Source: Frankiales bacterium (GTDB taxonomy: Bacteria > Actinomycetota > Actinomycetes > Mycobacteriales > SCTD01). From it: a stretch of 5,119 nt of DNA. The notes beneath the pieces are model-generated. The model worked only from the letters and a program-made list of their open reading frames with translations. It ran no database searches and was not told the DNA's origin. Position 1 is the first letter of the stretch. Every line of letters begins with the position of its first letter. This document shows, in pieces, positions 1 through 4,282 of the stretch. Both the position numbers and the translations under genes were made by a program. The DNA lies in the NCBI GenBank assembly GCA_025966295.1, contig JAOPVD010000114.1:1-5119 (forward strand), written 5' to 3'.

Positions 1-533
1 GACTGCGCGGCCGACAGCCCGACCGCGGCCGCGGACACCCGGGCGGCGGTCGCGGGCGGCGGTGCCGGCGCCTCCACGACCGGAACCGGCACCGCGGCCG
101 GCGAGTCGGTACGGGCCCGTCGCTTGGCGGTCACCGACTTGGGGCCGTAGCCGACGAGGGTCGCGGTGCGTCCGGTCGGTCCGACCTCGCCGATGAGCGC
201 GCCCTGCGCCACCGCCGGCGCCGGCACCAGGTCCGCCACCTCGGGGTGCTCGCTGACGACCTCGCTGACCGGCAGGTCACCGGCAGCCGGGTCGGTGTCC
301 ACGCTGATGATGACCGCACCGACATCGACGGTGCTGCCGGCCTCGTGGTGGATCCGCGTCACCACGCCGGCGTACGGCGAGGGCACCTCGACGGCGGCCT
401 TCGCAGTCTCCACCTCGACGATCGGTTGGTTGAGCGCGATCGCCTCGCCGGGCTGCACCAGCCAGCGCAGGATCTCGCCCTCGGTCAGGCCCTCGCCGAG
501 ATCCGGCAGCTTGAAGTCCTTCACCCGCGACAT
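1..533 (-). CDS. bkdC: Branched-chain 2-oxoacid dehydrogenase E2 (dihydrolipoyl acyltransferase), N-terminal part, cut by window edge
   Basis: E2 core subunit of the 2-oxoacid dehydrogenase complex. Its lipoyl arm takes the acyl group from E1 and passes it to CoA. Only the first 177 codons are in the window; the gene continues past base 1. Residues 1-79 form one lipoyl domain, starting MSRVKDFKLPDLGEGLTEGE and carrying the lipoylation motif ETAKA with Lys45 as the predicted lipoyl-lysine. A linker follows, with a GRTATLVGYGPK stretch (about 121-132) typical of actinobacterial Bkd-type E2, then an Ala/Pro-rich hinge (about 145-164). The peripheral-subunit-binding domain and the catalytic acyltransferase domain with its His/Asp pair are outside the window. 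The ATG at 533 lies 2 nt after the bkdB stop with no clear Shine-Dalgarno, so translation is probably coupled to bkdB. The family is certain; substrate preference for branched-chain oxoacids rather than pyruvate is inferred from the operon. Confidence 0.93.
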   Translation of the reverse strand, partial: MSRVKDFKLPDLGEGLTEGEILRWLVQPGEAIALNQPIVEVETAKAAVEVPSPYAGVVTRIHHEAGSTVDVGAVIISVDTDPAAGDLPVSEVVSEHPEVADLVPAPAVAQGALIGEVGPTGRTATLVGYGPKSVTAKRRARTDSPAAVPVPVVEAPAPPPATAARVSAAAVGLSAAQ

Positions 534-535
534 GG

Positions 536-1510
536 CTAGTACCGCAGGGCGGTGTCGACGACGTGGAGCACCCGGTCGAGGTCGGGGAGGAACTCCTCCT
601 CCATCCGCGACGGCGGGTAGGGGGTGTTGTAGCCGGTGACGCGCAGCACCGGGGCCTCCATCTCGTAGTACAGCTGTTCGGAGAGCCGGGCGGCGATCTC
701 CGCCCCGAGGCCGACCGACGACGACGCCTCGTGGACGACCACGGCACGCCGGGTCCGCCGTACCGACTCGAAGACGGTCGGGAAGTCCAGCGGCGACAGC
801 GACCGCAGGTCCAGCACCTCCAGGTCACGGCCGTCCTCCTCGGCCGCGCTGGCGGCGTCCAGGCAGGTCTTCACCATCGGCCCGTAGGCGATCAGGGTGA
901 GGTCGGTGCCCCGGCGCACCACCCGCGCCCCCCAGAGCGGATCGGGCGTGCCGGTGGTGTCGACCTCGGCCTTCTCCCAGTAGCGCCGCTTGGGCTCCAG
1001 GAACACGATCGGGTCGTCGCTCGCGATGGCCTGCTGGACCATGAAGTAGGCGTCCACCGGGTTCGAGCACGCCACCACCTTCAGCCCCGGGGTGTGGGCG
1101 AAGTAGGCCTCCGGCGACTCGCTGTGGTGCTCGACCGCGCCGATGCCACCGCCGAACGGGATGCGGATGACGACCGGCATCTTCACCAGGCCGCGGGAGC
1201 GGGCGTGCATCTTCGCCAGCTGGCTGACGATCTGGTCGTAGGCCGGGAAGACGAAGCCGTCGAACTGGATCTCGCAGACCGGCCGGTAGCCGCGCATGGC
1301 GAGCCCGATCGCGGTGCCGACGATCCCCGACTCGGCGAGCGGGGTGTCGAAGACACGTTCCTCCCCGAAGTCCTTCTGCAGGCCGTCGGTGACCCGGAAG
1401 ACCCCTCCCAGCCGGCCGATGTCCTCGCCCATGAGGACGACCTTGTCGTCCCTGTCCATTGCCGCCCGCAAGCCCTCGTTGAGGGCCTTGGCCATCGTCA
1501 GCTGGGCCAT
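536..1510 (-). CDS. bkdB: Branched-chain 2-oxoacid dehydrogenase E1 component, beta subunit
   Basis: 324 aa, the usual full length. It pairs with E1 alpha in an alpha2beta2 heterotetramer that decarboxylates 2-oxoacids with thiamine diphosphate (TPP) and reductively acylates the E2 lipoyl group in the cytoplasm. Visible family signatures: GED at 28-30; DTPLAESGIVG at 55-65, whose Glu60 matches the conserved glutamate that activates the TPP aminopyrimidine ring; FDGFVFPAYDQIVSQLAK at 83-100; GGGIGAVEHHS at 120-130 with the conserved His pair; and a C-terminal transketolase-type half with VLDLRSLSPLD (232-242) and VTGYNTPYPP (291-300). The start ATG overlaps the bkdA stop by one base (TGATG) and is preceded by a strong purine-rich Shine-Dalgarno. 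From memory the sequence resembles the M. tuberculosis Rv2496c type. Annotation pipelines often label this family pyruvate dehydrogenase E1 beta, but actinobacterial PDH normally uses the unrelated homodimeric AceE. Confidence 0.95.
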   Translation of the reverse strand: MAQLTMAKALNEGLRAAMDRDDKVVLMGEDIGRLGGVFRVTDGLQKDFGEERVFDTPLAESGIVGTAIGLAMRGYRPVCEIQFDGFVFPAYDQIVSQLAKMHARSRGLVKMPVVIRIPFGGGIGAVEHHSESPEAYFAHTPGLKVVACSNPVDAYFMVQQAIASDDPIVFLEPKRRYWEKAEVDTTGTPDPLWGARVVRRGTDLTLIAYGPMVKTCLDAASAAEEDGRDLEVLDLRSLSPLDFPTVFESVRRTRRAVVVHEASSSVGLGAEIAARLSEQLYYEMEAPVLRVTGYNTPYPPSRMEEEFLPDLDRVLHVVDTALRY

Positions 1511-2610
1511 CAGTGCCCCCCTCCCGCGAAGCCGGCGTGGTAGGTCGCGAAGGCGGCGCGCTCCTCCGCGAGCAGCGGCGTCATCTCGTCGTAGACGTAG
1601 TCGAACATCGTGACCGGGTCCGGGTCGGGCATCTCGAGGCAGCCCTTGCGGATCCGGGCGGCGAGCTCATCGGCGTCGGCCTCGACCTTCTCGAAGAACG
1701 CGCTGTCGACGATCTGCTGCTTGTACAGGAAGGACTTCATCCGCTCGAGCGGGTCCTTGAGCTTCCACGCCTCGAGCTCGCTGGCGAGCCGGTAGCGGGT
1801 GGGGTCGTCCGAGGTGGTGTGCGCGCCCATCCGGTAGGTGAAGGCCTCGATGAGGGTCGGCCCCTGGCCGGTGCGGGCGCTGTCGAGCGCCGCCCGGGTG
1901 ACGGCGTAGGAGGCAAGGACGTCGTTGCCGTCGACGCGCACCCCGGGGAAGCCGAAGCCCTCGGCCCGCTTGTAGAGCGGGATCCGGCTCTGCGTCGCCG
2001 TGGGGGTCGAGATGCCCCACTGGTTGTTCTGGCAGAAGAAGACGATCGGGCTGTTGTAGACGCTCGCCCACACGAAGGCCTCGTTGACGTCGCCCTGACT
2101 GGAGGCGCCGTCGCCGAAGTAGGCAATGACGGCCTCGCCGGTGTCCGGATCCCCGACCGCGCCGTCCTTGGTGATCCCCATCGCGTAGCCGGTCGCGTGC
2201 AGGGTCTGGCTGACGATGACGATCGTGTAGAGGTTGAAGCGCTTGTCCTGCGGGTCCCAGCCGCCGTTGCTCACGCCGCGGAACAACGAGAGCAGGTGCA
2301 GCGGGTCCACCTCACGGCACCAGGCGACGCCGTGCTCGCGGTAGGTCGGGAACGCGAAGTCCTGCGGCCGCAGCGCCCGGCCGGACCCGACCTGCGCCGC
2401 TTCCTGGCCGAGCAGCGCCGCCCAGATGCCCAGCTCGCCCTGCCGCTGCAGCGCGGTGGCCTCCACGTCGATCCGCCGGACCAGCACCAGGTCCCGGTAG
2501 AAGCTGCGGTACTCCTCGTCGGTGAGCTCGACGTCGTAGTCGGGGTGGTGCACGCGCTCACCCTCGGGGGTGAGCAGCTGGACCAGCGGGGTCGCTTCGG
2601 GGACCGTCAC
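1510..2610 (-). CDS. bkdA: Branched-chain 2-oxoacid dehydrogenase E1 component, alpha subunit
   Basis: 366 aa, full length for the family. It binds thiamine diphosphate and Mg2+ and, with BkdB, performs the committed oxidative decarboxylation of branched-chain 2-oxoacids. Visible motifs: FPTYREHG at 87-94, whose Tyr90/Arg91 fit the diphosphate-contacting YRE site; the TPP/metal motif from GDG (166-168) to QNNQWGIS (194-201), the classic GDG-x(~26)-NN pattern; and the loop YRMGAHTTSDDPTRY (259-273), matching the region phosphorylated in the mitochondrial enzyme, with conserved His264. The GTG at 2610 is chosen because AGGAG at 2616-2620 lies 5 nt upstream. The nearby ATG at 2614 is out of frame. 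It is the first gene of the operon. The operon promoter is not recognisable, but three 17-bp repeat units lie upstream. Bkd identity rather than PDH or acetoin dehydrogenase is inferred from the sequence style and the alpha-beta-E2 order. Confidence 0.95.
   Translation of the reverse strand: MTVPEATPLVQLLTPEGERVHHPDYDVELTDEEYRSFYRDLVLVRRIDVEATALQRQGELGIWAALLGQEAAQVGSGRALRPQDFAFPTYREHGVAWCREVDPLHLLSLFRGVSNGGWDPQDKRFNLYTIVIVSQTLHATGYAMGITKDGAVGDPDTGEAVIAYFGDGASSQGDVNEAFVWASVYNSPIVFFCQNNQWGISTPTATQSRIPLYKRAEGFGFPGVRVDGNDVLASYAVTRAALDSARTGQGPTLIEAFTYRMGAHTTSDDPTRYRLASELEAWKLKDPLERMKSFLYKQQIVDSAFFEKVEADADELAARIRKGCLEMPDPDPVTMFDYVYDEMTPLLAEERAAFATYHAGFAGGGH
1516..1525 (-). promoter_or_regulatory. 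Ribosome binding site of bkdB
   Basis: On the minus strand a run GGGAGGGGGG ends 5 nt before the bkdB ATG; its GGAGG core is spaced 9 nt from the start. It lies inside the last codons of bkdA, so ribosomes can enter at bkdB independently as well as by TGATG re-initiation. This helps fix the bkdB start at 1510. Confidence 0.7.
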
Positions 2611-2615
2611 GCATG

Positions 2616-2620
2616 CTCCT
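2616..2620 (-). promoter_or_regulatory. Ribosome binding site deciding the bkdA GTG start
   Basis: AGGAG on the minus strand, 5 nt upstream of GTG at 2610. An ATG at 2614-2612 lies only 1 nt from this site and is out of frame with bkdA, so the GTG is the supported start. Confidence 0.7.
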
Positions 2621-2663
2621 CGTGCGCTCGGCTGCCGGTCCGGGATCGCCGGCCCGTCAGGGG

Positions 2664-2714
2664 CGGGTGCCGTACGTCACCGGGTGCCGCAGGTGAGCGG
2701 GTCCCGGCCCGTAG
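2664..2714. repeat. Three tandem near-copies of a 17-bp unit upstream of bkdA
   Basis: Units begin at 2664, 2681 and 2698, exactly 17 bp apart: CGGGTGCCGTACGTCAC, CGGGTGCCGCAGGTGAG and CGGGTCCCGGCCCGTAG. The first two share CGGGTGCCG exactly and match at 13 of 17 positions; the third is more diverged and shares mainly its first half. The array occupies the middle of the 161-bp gap between the charged-tail protein gene and bkdA, about 50-100 bp upstream of the bkdA start. The position is compatible with a multi-site operator (bkd operons in other bacteria are controlled by regulators such as Lrp-family BkdR), but 17-bp spacing is not a whole number of helical turns, and chance similarity in GC-rich DNA is possible. 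Confidence 0.4.
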
Positions 2715-2771
2715 GGCGCCATCGTGACACGTCGGAGCCGCCGATGTGACGCAGCTCTCGAAGACGCCGGG

Positions 2772-3623
2772 TCAGCGGGACCGGCGGCCGGGCTTCGCGT
2801 GCTTGCCGCGGGGCTCGCGGTCCGTGCGACCTGCCTCCGCCTTGTCGCTGTCGCGCCGGTCGTCGGAGTCCGCGACCTTGCCCTGCTTGGCGTGCTTGCG
2901 GTTGTCGTCCTTGCGGTCCTTGCGGTGCATGCGGCCCGTGCGGTCGTCGTCGTCGCGGTCCTTGCCGTCCGCGGAGTCGCGATCGTCGTCCTCGGACGGC
3001 GTGCTCGGCGCGGGCTGCACCACCGGCGGCACCACGGGCAGCGGGACACGCGGCACGTGCACCGGAGGCGGCACGACAATGACGGGCGGCACGACCACGG
3101 GCGGCTTGACCACGGGGGGACCCACGACGGGCGGACCCACGACCGGCGGCGGGACCGCCGGGGGTCCGATCACCGGCGGCAGGCCGGGCAGCGCGGGGAC
3201 GTCCGGCAGTTCGATGATCGGTCCCTGCACGGCGCCGCCACCGCCTCCGACGATCGGGACGAGCGGAACCGTGAGGGTGCGCCGGCCCGGCTCCGGGCGC
3301 TGGCCGAGCGCATCGCGCAGTGCCTGCTCGGTCGGGTCGGCGAGGACAGGCTGCGCGCCGAAGGTGCCGGCGACCCGGTCGACGACCACCGTCGCGGGCG
3401 CCGTACCGGCGTCCACGGCCCACGCGCCCTGGGGCAGCGAGGTGGCAGAGGTCGAGCGGCTGGTCCCGTGGGCCACCAGGACCGCGGTGCCGCCGGAGGC
3501 GAGGGTGACGAGGGCGGCGGTGGTCGCCCCGAACGCGAGCTTGGAGGTGCCCTGCACGCGCAGCAGGCCGGACGGGGAACTGGACGGAACGTTGGTGCCT
3601 TCGCCCCTCGAGCTGTCCCTCAT
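2772..3623 (-). CDS. Membrane-anchored or secreted hypothetical protein with Pro/Val repeats and a charged C-terminal tail
   Basis: I do not recognise a family. With the ATG at 3623 the protein is 283 aa. Residues 1-28 are a short polar N-terminus with a few basic residues. A single hydrophobic segment at about 29-51 could be a signal peptide (possible cleavage after AHG, 51-53) or an N-in/C-out anchor. Residues 55-118 look like a small extracytoplasmic region. A Gly run (126-130) leads into a Pro/Val-rich stretch (about 120-206) with repeats of the GPPVV, KPPVV and VPPVI type. Residues 211-283 are almost entirely Asp, Arg, Lys and Ser, begin acidic (EDDDRDSADGKDRDDDDR) and end basic (KHAKPGRRSR), so the tail is probably disordered. 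The layout suggests a cell-envelope protein that spans or contacts the wall, which is inference only. A longer GTG start at 3662 would add 13 residues, but it has no ribosome binding site and lies against the -10-like box. Confidence 0.75.
   Translation of the reverse strand: MRDSSRGEGTNVPSSSPSGLLRVQGTSKLAFGATTAALVTLASGGTAVLVAHGTSRSTSATSLPQGAWAVDAGTAPATVVVDRVAGTFGAQPVLADPTEQALRDALGQRPEPGRRTLTVPLVPIVGGGGGAVQGPIIELPDVPALPGLPPVIGPPAVPPPVVGPPVVGPPVVKPPVVVPPVIVVPPPVHVPRVPLPVVPPVVQPAPSTPSEDDDRDSADGKDRDDDDRTGRMHRKDRKDDNRKHAKQGKVADSDDRRDSDKAEAGRTDREPRGKHAKPGRRSR
3076..3150. repeat. Five tandem 15-nt units encoding the PPVV-type pentapeptide repeats
   Basis: Successive 15-nt units begin at 3076, 3091, 3106, 3121 and 3136, for example ACGACCACGGGCGGC and CCCACGACGGGCGGA. 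Read on the minus strand they encode pentapeptides of the form PPV-hydrophobic-X (X = Gly, Lys or Val), about residues 162-184 of the hypothetical protein. The units are imperfect but in phase with the codons, as expected for repeat expansion by slippage followed by drift. Confidence 0.65.
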
Positions 3624-3628
3624 GCGCC

Positions 3629-3633
3629 CCTCC
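3629..3633 (-). promoter_or_regulatory. Ribosome binding site deciding the start of the charged-tail protein
   Basis: GGAGG within GCGGGGAGGGGCGC on the minus strand, 5 nt before the ATG at 3623. Nothing comparable precedes the GTG at 3662, so the shorter reading is preferred. Confidence 0.75.
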
Positions 3634-3663
3634 CCGCGGCCGATGTCGTCACAGTGTGCCACG

Positions 3664-3696
3664 AATATACGACAGAGCGTCGCAAGGCAGGCGCAA
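3664..3696 (-). promoter_or_regulatory. Candidate promoter of the charged-tail protein gene
   Basis: TATATT (3669-3664 on the minus strand) is the most AT-rich hexamer in this GC-rich gap and fits a -10 box. It predicts a transcript start near 3657 and a leader of about 34 nt to the ATG at 3623. A -35 is less clear: TTGCGC at 3696-3691 is 21 nt away, which is too far for an ideal site. The -10 assignment is moderate and the -35 weak. Confidence 0.45.
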
Positions 3697-3697
3697 C

Positions 3698-3720
3698 CGC
3701 CTAGACGGTGTGTCTAGGCG
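3698..3720. terminator. Perfect 9-bp inverted repeat; terminator of the SRPBCC gene or operator
   Basis: Arms CGCCTAGAC (3698-3706) and GTCTAGGCG (3712-3720) are exact reverse complements around a 5-nt loop (GGTGT). The structure lies 52-74 nt past the stop of the minus-strand SRPBCC gene, where a terminator is expected. No U-run follows on the minus strand, as is common for actinobacterial hairpin terminators. It also lies just upstream of the candidate -10/-35 region of the next gene, roughly -41 to -63 from the predicted start, so an operator role is equally possible. Confidence 0.55.
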
Positions 3721-3771
3721 AGGGTGCCCCCTCGGCGGGCCGTTGCCAAGATCCAAATGGCGTAGCCCGGA

Positions 3772-4239
3772 CTACGGCGTCGCGGCCTCGGCGACCCGCT
3801 TGAGCGCCGCCAGGGTGTGCTCGATGTTCACCGCGGTGGACGCTTCGCCCCGGCCCTTCACGCCGCTGACCAGCGCGCCGAGCGCCTTGGTCCAGCCCCA
3901 GCGCCGGTCCGCCCAGCTCTCGGTGATGGTGCAGGCGCCGTCGCCGTCGGCCGCGATGTCGTAGGACCACTCGGCGACCGGGATGCCGACCGACGTCACC
4001 GCGAACGCGAAGGACCGGCCGGGGGCGCACCTGGTGACCGTCACACCGGTGCGCCAGCGGCGCCAGCCGTTGCGGTTGTGGCCCCGGAAGCGGGCCCCTA
4101 CGACCGGCCCGGTGGCGCCGCCCCGCCACGAGCCCCCGGTGTTCTCGGGGCTGAGCGCCCCCATCGCGGGCAGGTCGCTCACCAGGTCCCACACCCGCTG
4201 CGCCGGGGCCTCCACGTGCATGCTCCTGCTGACCGTCAT
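3772..4239 (-). CDS. SRPBCC family protein (START/Bet v 1-like, polyketide cyclase/dehydrase type)
   Basis: 155 aa, the normal size for a single-domain SRPBCC protein. This helix-grip fold encloses a hydrophobic pocket for lipids, polyketides or other hydrophobic ligands. The evidence is the typical opening, a first beta strand SRSMHVEAPA followed by helix QRVWDLVSDLPAMGALSPE (about 4-32); the Gly-rich turn and strands GPVVGARFRGHNRNGWRRW (44-62); strand FAFAV (77-81); WSYDI and CTITESW (91-109); and the long C-terminal helix (about 136-153) ending HTLAALKRVAEAA. No catalytic residues can be assigned and the ligand is unknown. The ATG at 4239 has no upstream Shine-Dalgarno but has TACCCT 6 nt before it, fitting a leaderless transcript. 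An internal ATG (codon 7) sits only 1 nt after AGGAG, too close to be a convincing start. It is divergent from bluB-cobT across 43 bp; a functional link is possible but not shown. Confidence 0.85.
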   Translation of the reverse strand: MTVSRSMHVEAPAQRVWDLVSDLPAMGALSPENTGGSWRGGATGPVVGARFRGHNRNGWRRWRTGVTVTRCAPGRSFAFAVTSVGIPVAEWSYDIAADGDGACTITESWADRRWGWTKALGALVSGVKGRGEASTAVNIEHTLAALKRVAEAATP

Positions 4240-4245
4240 GGCGCG

Positions 4246-4251
4246 AGGGTA
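4246..4251 (-). promoter_or_regulatory. Candidate -10 box of the SRPBCC gene (leaderless)
   Basis: TACCCT on the minus strand fits the TAnnnT consensus. Exactly 6 nt separate it from the A of the ATG at 4239, so transcription would begin at or next to the start codon. No recognisable -35 lies 16-18 nt upstream. Confidence 0.45.
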
Positions 4252-4270
4252 GGCCGCAGGCCGCGCTGAC

Positions 4271-4276
4271 TACGGT
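4271..4276 (+). promoter_or_regulatory. Candidate -10 box of the bluB-cobT gene (leaderless)
   Basis: TACGGT fits TAnnnT, with exactly 6 nt between it and the GTG at 4283. A purine run GGTGGGGG (4274-4281) could instead act as a poor Shine-Dalgarno, so leadered translation is not excluded. No clear -35 is seen. Confidence 0.4.
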
Positions 4277-4282
4277 GGGGGC

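Noticed and set aside
1..2610. Pyruvate dehydrogenase or acetoin dehydrogenase identity for the operon
   Set aside because: Motifs alone do not exclude these, but actinobacterial PDH typically uses AceE, and the sequences and gene order fit the Bkd-type complex better.
563..2727. Long plus-strand open frames (563-1543 and 1513-2727) antisense to bkdB and bkdA
   Set aside because: Their translations are low-complexity strings rich in Arg, Gly, Val and Asp with no motifs. They are the expected antisense shadows of high-GC genes; the minus-strand reading has clear catalytic motifs.
2728..2748. Hairpin CACGTCGG / CCGATGTG as terminator of the charged-tail gene
   Set aside because: On the minus-strand RNA one central pair becomes an A-C mismatch, the stem is short, and no U-run follows. 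It is too weak to call.
3624..3662. Upstream GTG start at 3662 for the charged-tail protein
   Set aside because: It has no Shine-Dalgarno and lies 1 nt past the TATATT -10-like box, so it would probably not be in the transcript. The ATG at 3623 has GGAGG at 5 nt.
2657..3704. Several long open frames on both strands overlapping the charged-tail protein gene
   Set aside because: Their compositions (Arg/Thr/Ala or Gly/Thr runs) mirror the repetitive DNA. The chosen frame has the strong ribosome binding site, a hydrophobic segment and the codon-phased repeats.
3719..3734. Small hairpin CGAGGG-TGCC-CCCTCG
   Set aside because: Only a 6-bp stem that overlaps the stronger 9-bp palindrome by 2 nt; expected by chance in GC-rich DNA.
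3761..3776. Inverted repeat CGTAG / CTACG over the SRPBCC stop codon
   Set aside because: Only a 5-bp stem with a 6-nt loop, too short to be meaningful.
4240..4282. Cobalamin riboswitch upstream of bluB-cobT
   Set aside because: The gap to the divergent gene is 43 bp, far shorter than a cobalamin riboswitch, and the predicted transcript is leaderless.
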